Assembly (NCBI GenBank): GCA_018609755.1
Contig: JAHENZ010000222.1
Coordinates: 22,327-86,326, forward strand
DNA from: Salinivenus sp.
Lineage (GTDB): Bacteria; Bacteroidota; Rhodothermia; Rhodothermales; Salinibacteraceae
Length of the DNA stretch: 64,000 nucleotides
Direction: 5' to 3'
The notes under the pieces were generated by a model, which had not been told where the DNA came from, did not search any database, and saw only the letters and a program-made list of their open reading frames with translations. A program made the position numbers and the translations under genes. Of the stretch, positions 1 through 9,221 are shown piece after piece. Position 1 is the first letter of the stretch. The number at the start of each line of letters is the position of its first letter.

Positions 1-325
1 CTCACCTTCGTCGTCAGGGCAGAGGACATTCAGGCGGGGTTGCTCACAACCACACTCATGGGCGTCGTCGTCTCCGAATACGTAGGGGGCTTCTTCTGAC
101 GGAGATCCTCGTTCTCCTCGTGCCCCCTGCAGCGGTGGGTGTCTGCTGCATCGGCGCCAAGCGTACGTGACACGTGCAGGCAGTTCTCGCCTGGCTCGCG
201 CCGCAGACAATTCTTGTTTGGGGAGAACGCAAGCTACAGGGCCTTGCGCGGTAGCATCAGATCCAGGATCCTGACATGGGTTCGTCCCTAGTCAGCACTG
301 ACATCCAACACCCAAAAGCGCTGGG
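1..325 (+). pseudogene. Decayed fragment of a CPA-type cation:proton antiporter, paralogous to the intact gene at 41764..43638
   Basis: Frame-by-frame translation gives LTFVVRAEDIQAGLLTTTLMGVVV, then EILVLLVPPAAVGVCCIG, VQAVLAWLAP and QIQDPDMGSSLVSTDIQ. These match collinear segments of the 41764..43638 protein (LTFVVVAFVGAEAIQHEAGLLTTTLMGVVV, GILVLLVRPVAVIVSCIG, REQAFLAWLAP, QIQDPDMVSSLVSTDVQ) with stops and deletions between them. Confidence 0.8.
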
Positions 326-596
326 GAAACGGTCCACAGAAGCATTCGGGAAAACGTCTGGCACGACATACTGAGAGATGTGAACGGGCTCTGAAAGAAT
401 ACTCGGACCTCGACGCCGCACGGTCTTGGCGATCTAGATCTCCAGCCTCTGAGACCTTCTCTATCGATGAAGTGGTTTTACATACCCGTGCACGAATCAG
501 CACGTAAAAACGAAGAGAGAACCCAAACTCCTCATCCCTTCTGCGTTAGACGGTACATCTTGCAGAGACAGTCATTCGAATTTCGCTTTCGGCAAC

Positions 597-803
597 ATGC
601 CTGAACTTTCCTACCCGTTCACCTACGAGTGCAATTCGTGCGGCGCAGAAACGAGGGTGACGCGAGCCGACGCCCGTGATCGGCATCCGAACCCCGAAAG
701 CCTCGATGCTCCGAAGAACGTTCTTCAGAAGCGAGGGTGGATGCAGCTGCCGATTGGTCGAACCTATTGTCCCTGGTGCACGCCTCCGGAGATGAAAGAC
801 TGA
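597..803 (+). CDS. Small zinc-ribbon-like protein (CxxC...CxxC), paralog of 41471..41698
   Basis: 68-aa ORF with CNSC and CPWC motifs; near-identical second copy in the window. Confidence 0.7.
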   Translation: MPELSYPFTYECNSCGAETRVTRADARDRHPNPESLDAPKNVLQKRGWMQLPIGRTYCPWCTPPEMKD

Positions 804-1062
804 GAGACTGTGTGGCGGGACGCTCTATGAACACCCCAGGGCACTTCTTTCCTTCTCAGGGCACCACGACTTCGTGGATCTCGTGTGAGACAGGGAAAGA
901 TCGTATGCCGACACTGACAATCCTTCCCCCTCGTAAAAATAGAGGGCAGGAGATGTGCTTTTTGTCGATCAACAAATCAAAATCAAGACATAGAAGGCCA
1001 GCACGAGAAGGGACTCGGGCCTCTAATTGAAACCGTCAGACGTGACCGTTCCGTGCGAAGGA

Positions 1063-1764
1063 TCACTGGGCCGAGGCTTTGCCATCTCCGTGCGTGCCCT
1101 GTCCGTAGGTCCACTGCACCGCGTACTGCAGCAGCTCCGACACCGTGTCAAACCCGAGCTTCTCCTTCGCGCGGCGGCGGTACGTCTCGATGGTTTTGCG
1201 ACTCAGGCTCAGGCGGTCCTGGATCTCCTGAACACTGTAGCCCTGACCCAGCATTTGAAAGACCGCCATCTCCCGATCGGTCAACTCGTCGATGGCAAAG
1301 CTCGGCTCCGACGTGCGGCCCATAGCGACCTTGTTGAGAATCCGCGACGACATCTTGCGGCTCAGGTAGACCTCTCCTTCGTGTGCGGAGCGAATGGCTT
1401 CGACGATGGTTTTCGTCGGTTCACTCTTCATGAGATAGCCCGCAGCGCCGGCCCGGATGGCCCGCTCAGCATAGACGTTCTCGTCGTACATGGAGAAAAC
1501 AATCATCCGAACCTCCGGATACTGCGAGCGGACGTTCTGGACGAGATCGAGCCCGTGGGCGTCGTTCAGTGAGATGTCGACGATGGCCACGTCGGGCTTC
1601 AATTCTTCAATCTCACGGAAGGCCTCATCAGAAGAGGAGGTTTCCCCGCAAATCTCCATGTCGATGGTGCCTTCGATGGTGTCGCGAATGGCCTCGCGGA
1701 TCGCGGGATGATCGTCGACGAGGTATACGCGGATGTGATCTGTAGAGCGATCGTTCGACGACAT
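1063..1764 (-). CDS. NarL/FixJ (LuxR-type HTH) response regulator
   Basis: Receiver domain (IRVYLVDDHPAIREAI...VAIVDISL...) plus LuxR HTH (LTDREMAVFQMLGQGYSVQEIQDRLSLSRKTIETYRRRAKEKLG). Start set to MSSNDRS. Confidence 0.9.
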   Translation of the reverse strand: MSSNDRSTDHIRVYLVDDHPAIREAIRDTIEGTIDMEICGETSSSDEAFREIEELKPDVAIVDISLNDAHGLDLVQNVRSQYPEVRMIVFSMYDENVYAERAIRAGAAGYLMKSEPTKTIVEAIRSAHEGEVYLSRKMSSRILNKVAMGRTSEPSFAIDELTDREMAVFQMLGQGYSVQEIQDRLSLSRKTIETYRRRAKEKLGFDTVSELLQYAVQWTYGQGTHGDGKASAQ

Positions 1765-1930
1765 AGGCGTAGGGGAACTTATGAGCGGACGGGGCAAGAT
1801 CCAAAAGTCATAGGACCACGGGTCCCATAAGATAATGGGACATGCGAGAAAAATAACCCTACCATGATCGTTTTCAAATTTATAGGGGGAATCTCCTACA
1901 CCTGCATCATCTTTTGGATGAGATTGGGCC

Positions 1931-1975
1931 AAAACAAAAAAGAGTGAGGCGACCGGGACCGGTCGACCTCACTCT
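1931..1975 (-). terminator. Rho-independent terminator downstream of tRNA-Gly
   Basis: On the minus strand: AGAGTGAGGtCGACCGG-tc-CCGGTCGCCTCACTCT followed by TTTTTTGTTTT; long GC-rich stem with one bulge. Confidence 0.85.
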
Positions 1976-1980
1976 TGAGG

Positions 1981-2053
1981 AGCGGGCGATGGGAGTCGAA
2001 CCCACGACCTTCTGCATGGCAAGCAGATGCTCTAGCCGCTGAGCTACGCCCGC
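1981..2053 (-). tRNA. tRNA-Gly (anticodon GCC)
   Basis: Minus strand GCGGGCGTAGCTCAGCGGCTAGAGCATCTGCTTGCCATGCAGAAGGTCGTGGGTTCGACTCCCATCGCCCGCT; cloverleaf with anticodon loop TTGCCAT. Confidence 0.95.
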
Positions 2054-2086
2054 TTCTGAATTTTAAGCATGGGGTTTGACGGAGCA

Positions 2087-2629
2087 TCAGCTATTCCGTT
2101 CCGACGAAAACCCGATCTTTCCCGATCCTTCGTCGCTTGCGGACGCGTCGGCAACTTCGCCTTCAATCGTAAACGTCATACTGAGCGGGATGGCGTCCTG
2201 CGAGGCCCAGAATGCCCGACCGTCGGCGTTGGAGGTGAGCACGCGCATCCGCACCCGTCGCGCGCCGATTTGGTCGGCCCAGTGCCGAACGGCGCGCACC
2301 AGCTGCGTGCCGTACCCCTGCCGCCGGCTCCCGGGGCGCACGTACAACTCGTCGAGGTACACCTCCGAGCTGTCCTCATAGATGGGCGCGGGCCCCCACC
2401 GGCGGGCCGACGCAAAGCCGACAATCGTATCGTCGTTCTCCGCCACGTAGAGACGGGCGGTGTCGTCGTCGAGCCACATGGGAAAGTCGTTCTCCCACCG
2501 CTCGCGGGCATCTTCTGCCACGCCCACTCGATCGTCCATCTCCGACTGGGAATTCAAAAGCGCCATCCAGAGATCGCCCACCTCTTCCTGGTCGGCGGGC
2601 TGGGCCTGTCGCACGTCGGGGTGGTTCAT
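2087..2629 (-). CDS. GNAT family N-acetyltransferase
   Basis: VRQAQPADQEEVGDL...VYLDELYVRPGSRRQGYGTQLVRAVRHWADQIGARRVRMRVL acetyl-CoA binding motif. Confidence 0.88.
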   Translation of the reverse strand: MNHPDVRQAQPADQEEVGDLWMALLNSQSEMDDRVGVAEDARERWENDFPMWLDDDTARLYVAENDDTIVGFASARRWGPAPIYEDSSEVYLDELYVRPGSRRQGYGTQLVRAVRHWADQIGARRVRMRVLTSNADGRAFWASQDAIPLSMTFTIEGEVADASASDEGSGKIGFSSERNS

Positions 2630-2708
2630 ATCTCGTTCCTCCGATTGTAGAGTGTGTCGTGAGCACGACTTCGCCATCCACCGAAGCGGCGAACCGCCCG
2701 GAGACGGG

Positions 2709-3788
2709 TTATGCGCCCTTCGCCGCCACGGGCGCGGATGCGGGGCGTAGACGTCCTTCCTCCGCAAGCAGCTCCGCGTTCAGAATCGCTCCCCCGGCGG
2801 CCCCACGTACGGTGTTGTGCGACAGCAGGACGAACTTCACGTCGTTAACGGGGCAATCCTGGATGCGGCCCACGGAGACGGTCATGCCGTCGCCGGCGTC
2901 TACGTGACGCTGGGGCTGCGGGGCGTCCGGGGCGTCGAGCACCTGAATGAAGGGATCCGGCAGGCTCGGCAGCGAGCGCCCGGCCAGTGGCGACCGATAG
3001 TCCGTTAGGATCTGCTCCACGTCCGCCGCCTCCACGTCCTCACGGAAGCGGACCGACGTGCAGGCGAGGTGGCCGTTGCGCACCGGCACGCGCGTGCACT
3101 GCGCGCTTACCGTAAGGTCCGCCTGCTCGACGGAATTTCCGTTCAGCGTGCCCAGGATCTTCAGGGGCTCAGTAGCCATCTTGTCCTCCTCGCCGCCGAT
3201 GTAGGGCACGACGTTGCCCACGGCGTCGAGCGAGGGCACGCCCGGATAGCCGGCGCCGGAGAGGGCCTGGAGCATCGTCACCTGCACGGCCTCCACCTCA
3301 AACGCGTCCATCAAGGGCCGCAGGCCGCAGACGAGCCCCACCGTCGAGCAGTTCGGGTTCGTGACGATGAAGCCGTCGCTGCCCCAGTCCTGCTGGTCGA
3401 TGAGCGCCGCGTGGTCGTGATTCACCTCCGGTAGCAGGAGCGGCACGTCGTCGTGAAGACGATAGTTCTTCGCGTTCGAGATCACCGGGAATCCCGCCTC
3501 GGCAAAATCCTTCTCCACCTCACCGGCTATCGACGAGCTGAGCCCCGAAAACACGAAGTCGCAGTCCAATGCTGCCGGCTCGGTCGGTTTTACCTCCAGC
3601 TCCGCCACGTCGGCCGGGATGGGCTTTCCACTCAGCCAGTTGACGGCCTCGCGGTACGATTTTCCGGATGATCGCTCCGACGCCGCCACTTCGACGACGT
3701 TGAACCACGGGTGATCGGAAAGGCGACGGATGAAGGTTTGTCCTACAGCGCCGGTGGCGCCGAGGATGCCGACACGAAAGTTGTCCAT
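2709..3788 (-). CDS. asd: Aspartate-semialdehyde dehydrogenase
   Basis: VGILGATGAVGQTFIRRL N-terminal Rossmann motif; FIVTNPNCSTVGL active-site Cys; archaeal/fungal-like ASADH subfamily. Confidence 0.92.
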   Translation of the reverse strand: MDNFRVGILGATGAVGQTFIRRLSDHPWFNVVEVAASERSSGKSYREAVNWLSGKPIPADVAELEVKPTEPAALDCDFVFSGLSSSIAGEVEKDFAEAGFPVISNAKNYRLHDDVPLLLPEVNHDHAALIDQQDWGSDGFIVTNPNCSTVGLVCGLRPLMDAFEVEAVQVTMLQALSGAGYPGVPSLDAVGNVVPYIGGEEDKMATEPLKILGTLNGNSVEQADLTVSAQCTRVPVRNGHLACTSVRFREDVEAADVEQILTDYRSPLAGRSLPSLPDPFIQVLDAPDAPQPQRHVDAGDGMTVSVGRIQDCPVNDVKFVLLSHNTVRGAAGGAILNAELLAEEGRLRPASAPVAAKGA

Positions 3789-3938
3789 AGTTCTTCTCGG
3801 TAGTCTTCGAATTGGATCTCAACGGAAGAAGCACTCGCGCACTGAGGAAGACGCCCCCAACCCTATCGGACCAACGGGCGGTGTGAGCCAAACGTTCTCG
3901 GACCCGTCGGGTCTCCTCGGCGTCCAGTGCAATTCTAT

Positions 3939-3998
3939 CGCGTATTTCGTATTCCGTAGTGCTTGTGATTCGAAATACGCAACATGAAATACGCAATC
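3939..3998. repeat. Heptamer-type degenerate foldback repeat
   Basis: cgcgtatttcgtattccgtag / cgaaatacgcaacatgaaatacgcaatc: imperfect inverted arms built of 7-nt words. Confidence 0.6.
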
Positions 3999-4164
3999 AA
4001 CAATCTCCTTCTCAGCAGACCGGTTTCGCCGAGCGACGTTCCTTCGTGAAGGAGAATCCAAACAAACCGAATCTCGGCCATTCCCCACCAAAGCTTTGCC
4101 GAGCACCGTTTGGGCTTCGGCGTCGCTTTTGTAGCTTATAACGTGAGTACCGATTACTTCACCA

Positions 4165-5067
4165 ATGCCGCACGTCATGCCTGCTTCCGACACCGCCGCA
4201 CTCATCGACGGACGCGAGATCGCCCAGTCGGTCCGCGATGAGGTCAAGTCCGCTATCGACGACTGGACCGACGACCACCGCCCCCCGTTTCTCTCCGCCG
4301 TCCTCGTAGGCGACGACCCGGCCTCGAAGGCCTACGTGCGGGGCAAGGAAAAAGACGCCGCCGAGGTGGGCATCGAGACGAACACGCTCCACTTCGACGC
4401 CGACCTGCCGGAGGACGAGCTGCTCAACACCGTGCACGAACTCAACGACGACCCGTCGGTGGACGGCATCCTGGTGCAGCTCCCCCTCCCCGACCACGTC
4501 GACGACCGCGGCGTGATCGACGCCATCGATCCGCAGAAGGACGTGGACGGCTTTCACCCGGAAAACCTGGGACGGCTCCTGCTCGGCAACCCGTCGTTCA
4601 TCCCCGCGACGCCCTACGGCATCGTGGAGATGCTGGATCGCTGCGACCTTGACCCGGAGGGCATGGACGCAACGATTGTGGGCCGTTCGAACATCGTGGG
4701 CAAGCCGCTGGCCAACCTCCTCATGCAGCGAGACCAGAACGCGACGGTGACCGTGTGCCACAGCCGCACGCAGGACCTCGCCGCACACGTCCGCCGGGCG
4801 GATCTGGTGGTGGCGGCCCTCGGCCAGGCCGAATTCATTACGGCCGACATGGTGAAGGAGGGCGCCGTGGTCATCGACGTGGGCATCAACCGCGTGGAGG
4901 ATGCGTCCAAGGAGCGCGGCTACCGGCTCGTGGGCGACGTGGACTTCAACGCCGTAAAGGAGAAGGCGTCTTGGATCACCCCCGTACCCGGCGGCGTCGG
5001 ACTCATGACGCGGGCTATGCTGCTCAAGAACACCATGACGGCGGCCCGCCTGCACGCCTCTGAATAA
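4165..5067 (+). CDS. folD: Bifunctional methylenetetrahydrofolate dehydrogenase / methenyltetrahydrofolate cyclohydrolase
   Basis: VDGILVQLPLPDH, DVDGFHPENLGRL, ATIVGRSNIVGKPLANLL, TPVPGGVGLMTRAML motifs. Confidence 0.95.
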   Translation: MPHVMPASDTAALIDGREIAQSVRDEVKSAIDDWTDDHRPPFLSAVLVGDDPASKAYVRGKEKDAAEVGIETNTLHFDADLPEDELLNTVHELNDDPSVDGILVQLPLPDHVDDRGVIDAIDPQKDVDGFHPENLGRLLLGNPSFIPATPYGIVEMLDRCDLDPEGMDATIVGRSNIVGKPLANLLMQRDQNATVTVCHSRTQDLAAHVRRADLVVAALGQAEFITADMVKEGAVVIDVGINRVEDASKERGYRLVGDVDFNAVKEKASWITPVPGGVGLMTRAMLLKNTMTAARLHASE

Positions 5068-5099
5068 TCCCTGCGCTCCCTTCTCGACGGCGGACTCCC

Positions 5100-6131
5100 A
5101 TGGCTCCCCAATCGATCCCCACTTCCCAACCCCAAAGCGCTCCGACTGATACGTCTTCCGTTGGCACGAACGGCGTAAATCAGGCGGTCGACCAGTTTAA
5201 TAATGTATTCAGTAGGGCACTGGAGCACTTCGTGGACGGAAACTGGGAGGCACTCTATACCCTTCTCTCGGAAGGACTCGTGTCGCTCGGGGGAATCTTC
5301 CTTCAACGCGGCCTGCAGGCCATGGCCGCCTTCCTCCTACTCTACCTCATTTACCGGCTCCTTGCAACGACGCTCTTTCGGGTTCTCGACCAGAGCGAAG
5401 GCATCGAGCCGGGCCTCCAGAGCGTCCTCCTCAAAACCTTCCGGGTCGTTACGCTGGTGTTTATCGGCATCATCGTGCTCGACCAACTCGGGCTGAACGT
5501 TACGGTCCTAATTGGTGGGCTGAGTATTGCGGGTGTCATTGCCGGTTTTGCCGCCCGCGATTCCCTCGAAAACTTCATTTCCGGGGTCACCATTCTCGTC
5601 GATCAGCCCTTCCAAGTGGGCGACTACATCGAAATCGAGGACGAGTACGGCCAGGTCGACGAGATTACGCTCCGCTCCACCCGCATCCGCACCGTGCGCA
5701 ATGAGATTATCGTGGTGCCCAACTTGCAAATGATCACCGAGCGACTGATCAATCACACGAAGCGAAATGTGCTGCGCGTGGACGTCGAGTTCGGCATTGC
5801 GTACAAGGAATACCCGGAGGAGGCTCGTGAGGTGCTGCTTCCGCTCACCAAAGACGACGAGCGGATTTTTTCGGAGCCCTCCCCAACGGTGGTCGTCACC
5901 GGCATGAACGACTCCAGCGTGGACATGGCGCTGCGCTTCTACATCCGCGATCCGAGCCAGGAGGTCCCGATCCGCTGGGAGTACACCGAGAAGGTGCGCG
6001 AGACGCTGCGCGAGGCCGACATCGAGATTCCGTTCCCCCACCGCCAGCTGTTCCTGGACGGGGCACAGGCCTTCGAGGGGACGAAGCTACTGTCGCCGGT
6101 TCAGTCCGAGAACGGGGCGTCGGAGGAGTAA
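5100..6131 (+). CDS. MscS-family mechanosensitive ion channel
   Basis: GGLSIAGVIAGFAARDSLENFISGVTILVDQPFQVGDYIE pore/MscS motif. Confidence 0.92.
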   Translation: MAPQSIPTSQPQSAPTDTSSVGTNGVNQAVDQFNNVFSRALEHFVDGNWEALYTLLSEGLVSLGGIFLQRGLQAMAAFLLLYLIYRLLATTLFRVLDQSEGIEPGLQSVLLKTFRVVTLVFIGIIVLDQLGLNVTVLIGGLSIAGVIAGFAARDSLENFISGVTILVDQPFQVGDYIEIEDEYGQVDEITLRSTRIRTVRNEIIVVPNLQMITERLINHTKRNVLRVDVEFGIAYKEYPEEAREVLLPLTKDDERIFSEPSPTVVVTGMNDSSVDMALRFYIRDPSQEVPIRWEYTEKVRETLREADIEIPFPHRQLFLDGAQAFEGTKLLSPVQSENGASEE

Positions 6132-6142
6132 AACCGAATCCA

Positions 6143-6231
6143 AGTGTGGGATTCGGTGTGGACGTACGGAGGTGTGGATGTATGGACGCAAAACACGTCC
6201 CACCCTCCGTTCCTCCATACGTCCAAACTCC
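6143..6231. repeat. Octamer-type degenerate foldback repeat between mscS and yjbQ
   Basis: agtgtgggattcggtgtggacgtacggaggtgtggatgtatggacg / cgtcccaccctccgttcctccatacgtccaaactcc. Confidence 0.65.
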
Positions 6232-6234
6232 AGA

Positions 6235-6651
6235 TCAATCCTGCACCGTGACAACGATCGTCCGCTCGCGCGGCTTCACGTCGCACTCCAGGTGAAAGAT
6301 CTGCTGCCACGTCCCCAGGATGGGATCGCCGTCGCCCACCGGTACGGTGAGGGACGGCCCGAGCGTGGTGGCCTGCACGTGCGAATGGCCGTTGCCGTCG
6401 TGCCAGCGCTGCTCGTGGGCGTAGGTGCGGTCCGGTGGAATGATCTCGTCGAGCAGGTCCGGCAGGTCCCGCTGCAGACCGGGCTCAAACTCGATGGTGC
6501 CCACCGCGCCCGTGCTGCCCACGTTGTGGACGTGCGCGAGCCCCGTCTCAATGCCCGACGCCCGCACGATGTCCGTCACCGCCGCGGTGAGGTCGTGCAT
6601 GTCGCGGTGGCCCGAGGTGGAAATCTCGATGCGGTCCTGATGACTACTCAT
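6235..6651 (-). CDS. YjbQ family (secondary thiamine-phosphate synthase-like) protein
   Basis: HRDMHDLTAAVTDIVRASGIETGLAHVHNVGSTGAVGTIEFEPGLQRDLPDLLDEIIP...GTWQQIFHLECDVKPRERTIVVTVQ. Confidence 0.88.
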   Translation of the reverse strand: MSSHQDRIEISTSGHRDMHDLTAAVTDIVRASGIETGLAHVHNVGSTGAVGTIEFEPGLQRDLPDLLDEIIPPDRTYAHEQRWHDGNGHSHVQATTLGPSLTVPVGDGDPILGTWQQIFHLECDVKPRERTIVVTVQD

Positions 6652-6718
6652 GGCGTTGGCAATTGAAGACTGAGCGTGCAAGGACGCGATGGAGGCTCGA
6701 TTACCCGTGATCTACTAC

Positions 6719-6943
6719 GTATATGCGTTTGGGTGTGTGGGCGTGTGGGCGTAGGAACGTCGTGCCTGGAACGACGCTGGAGCCGACTCCGAACTCACGA
6801 AAAGATCGACAGACCCGCGTCCCGGTCGATTGATAGCAGCAACGAACGGGGGTTCGCCCAATTCAACACCGCGACCGAATTCTGACACACTCACTAGAAA
6901 CGACGAACTCCCACACCCACATACGCACGCACTCCTACACGTG
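6719..6943. repeat. Octamer-type degenerate inverted repeat (arms 6719-6763 and 6902-6943)
   Basis: gtatatgcgtttgggtgtgtgggcgtgtgggcgtaggaacgtcgt / cgacgaactcccacacccacatacgcacgcactcctacac. Confidence 0.55.
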
Positions 6944-6981
6944 GCTCCGTTCGCGGAAGGCAAAGAATCACGAATCCGTCC

Positions 6982-7806
6982 TCACGTTTCATTCGTCTCC
7001 GCCTCGTCCTCGTCGGCGCTCCAGTCCCAATCGCGCAGCGCGTCGAGGGCGTCGTAGGCCGTGAGGTCGTGCTGAATGGGCGTGACGGACACGTAGCCGT
7101 CCTCCACCGCCGCCGTGTCGGTCTGATCTCCGTCGTCCAGATCCACGAAGGTGCCGGCAAGCCAGAAATACTGCCGATCGGCCGGATCCGTGCGCTCGTC
7201 GAAGCCCTCCTCCCACCGCGAGTGAGCCTGCCGCGTGACCGCCACGCCCTGAATCTCCTCGGGGAGCAGGGCCGGGACGTTCACGTTCAACAGGATGCCG
7301 GGCGGAAGGCCGGTGCGCAGCACGAGCCGGGTGATGCGCCGCGCCCACTGGCGGGCCGCCCGAAAGTCGTCGGACGACCAGTCGCAGAGCGAGAACGCAA
7401 TGGCGTCGATGCCCAGTATGGAGCCCTCCGTCGCCGCGCTCACCGTGCCGGAGTAGAGCACGTTCACGGCGGTGTTGGGTCCGTGATTGATGCCGCTCAC
7501 CACCAGGTCCGGTTGCTGGTCGAGCAATTCGTGGCAGGCCAGCTTCACCGAGTCAGTGGGCGTGCCGGACACCGCCCAGGCCGGAATGGGCCCCGACGAC
7601 GTGGAGAACTCCACCTCGTGCGCCCGCACAGGATCACGAACGGTGATAGCGTGCCCCACGGCGCTCTGCTCCGATTCCGGGGCCACCACGTAGAGATCAC
7701 CCACCGAGTCGAGCGCCTCGGCGAGAGCCTGAATGCCCGGTGCGGCAATGCCGTCGTCGTTGCAGAGGAGAATGCGCGGAGTGTCTTCGGGAGACGACTG
7801 ATTCAT
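6982..7806 (-). CDS. surE: 5'/3'-nucleotidase SurE
   Basis: [18 protein letters not shown]...[17 protein letters not shown]...[27 protein letters not shown]. Confidence 0.95.
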   Translation of the reverse strand: MNQSSPEDTPRILLCNDDGIAAPGIQALAEALDSVGDLYVVAPESEQSAVGHAITVRDPVRAHEVEFSTSSGPIPAWAVSGTPTDSVKLACHELLDQQPDLVVSGINHGPNTAVNVLYSGTVSAATEGSILGIDAIAFSLCDWSSDDFRAARQWARRITRLVLRTGLPPGILLNVNVPALLPEEIQGVAVTRQAHSRWEEGFDERTDPADRQYFWLAGTFVDLDDGDQTDTAAVEDGYVSVTPIQHDLTAYDALDALRDWDWSADEDEAETNET

Positions 7807-7861
7807 CAATAGACAAGGGGAGAAAAGAAAGAACAACTGGGTCGCCGCGCCGCCGGGGTCA

Positions 7862-8695
7862 TCAGTAGCTTTCCTCGTCGGAGGGGAATGAACAGCTTCG
7901 GACATCACCTACGTACTCCCCGATGGCCTCGGTAATGGTTTCTTCGAGCTCCGCGTAGCGACGGACGAAGCGGGGATTGAAGTCGGTGGAGAGCCCAAGG
8001 GCGTCGTGGGAGACGAGCACCTGCCCGTCCGTGTCGGCCCCAGCACCAATGCCGATGGTCGGGATGGAGAGCGAGTCTGTAACCTCGGCGGCCAACTCGG
8101 CCGGAATCTTTTCGAGCACGATCGCAAAGCATCCCGCCTCCTCCAGCCGCTTGGCGTCCTCGCGGAGCTGCTGAGCTTCATCCTCGTCCTCCGCCCGCAC
8201 CTGATAGGTCCCAAAATTGTAGATGCTCTGGGGCGTAAGGCCCAGGTGGCCCATCACCGGTACGCCCGCCTCCACGATCCGCTCCACGGTGTCAACCACC
8301 GGCGCGCCCCCTTCCAACTTCACGGCGTGGGCGCCCGCCTCCTTCATCACGCGGATGGCGGAGTTGAGCCCCTCTTTCTCATTGCCCTGATACGACCCAA
8401 ACGGCAGATCCACGACGACCAGGGACCGGCTGATGCCCCGCACCACACACTGCGCGTGATAAATCATGTGGTCGAGCGTCATCGGCAGGGTCGTCTCGTT
8501 GCCCGCCATCACGTTTGAGGCCGAATCGCCGACCAGCAAAATGTCGACGCCTGCCTGATCGTAGAGGCGAGCCGACGTGTAGTCGTACGCCGTGAGGACG
8601 GCGATGGGCACCCCGGCGTCTTTCATTTCCTGAATGGTCTTCGTTGTGACGCGGGGCACGTCAGCAACGTCGGGCGGAGTGGAGTCGGAACCCAT
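7862..8695 (-). CDS. panB: 3-methyl-2-oxobutanoate hydroxymethyltransferase
   Basis: [50 protein letters not shown]...[20 protein letters not shown]. Start set to MGSDSTPPD. Confidence 0.95.
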   Translation of the reverse strand: MGSDSTPPDVADVPRVTTKTIQEMKDAGVPIAVLTAYDYTSARLYDQAGVDILLVGDSASNVMAGNETTLPMTLDHMIYHAQCVVRGISRSLVVVDLPFGSYQGNEKEGLNSAIRVMKEAGAHAVKLEGGAPVVDTVERIVEAGVPVMGHLGLTPQSIYNFGTYQVRAEDEDEAQQLREDAKRLEEAGCFAIVLEKIPAELAAEVTDSLSIPTIGIGAGADTDGQVLVSHDALGLSTDFNPRFVRRYAELEETITEAIGEYVGDVRSCSFPSDEESY

Positions 8696-8834
8696 ATCGT
8701 TAGCTGAATCCAAAAAGAGAGAGTTTCCCGATCGGGGAACGAAAACAGCGGGCAAGGCGGCACCCAGTGGGGTACTCAACATAGCAAGGAGGACCGCGTC
8801 CTCCAAACGCCCCTGGAAGGGGATTCCAGTGGGC

Positions 8835-8989
8835 TTGCACAACTGAAAAGCGAGAAATCGCGGATATCGTGACGCTGTTTCCGTCTGTATCTCCTGCGCG
8901 GAATATGCTTGGGATCGCCGCTGCCAGCAAACGGGGACGATTGTGGCGTCAGGGGACCGACGCTCAAAACCGCCAGAGTCGTTGTGCAA
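8835..8989 (-). repeat. ~155-bp TIR-bounded element, copy 1 (MITE-like or conserved 5' leader)
   Basis: Ends TTGCACAAC / GTTGTGCAA; high similarity on the opposite strand to 36733..36888. Confidence 0.75.
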
Positions 8990-9160
8990 GGGCACTAAGT
9001 GACCAGTCAAGAAGAAGGGGTCGAGGGCAGAATCGAAACCACACACTCCGGATCGTATTCAGGGGGCCCGAAAACCACTCGATACAGAACGGCCTCCCGA
9101 CGCGAAAAACAGGAGGTCCCACCACGTCAGGCCTCCCCCATCTCTCCCCAACATACGGAG

Positions 9161-9186
9161 GGCCGGACCCAATCCCGGATCCGGCC
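9161..9186 (-). terminator. Possible terminator hairpin downstream of the skp/ompH operon
   Basis: ggccgga...tccggcc stem; no clear U-tract. Confidence 0.35.
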
Positions 9187-9221
9187 TTCACGTAAGATGT
9201 CACCCGGGGACAGAACGTCCG

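Noticed and set aside
1896-2087. 63-aa ORF on the minus strand
   Set aside because: Overlaps tRNA-Gly and its terminator entirely.
4159-5055. 298-aa minus-strand ORF opposite folD
   Set aside because: Shadow ORF antisense to unambiguous folD.
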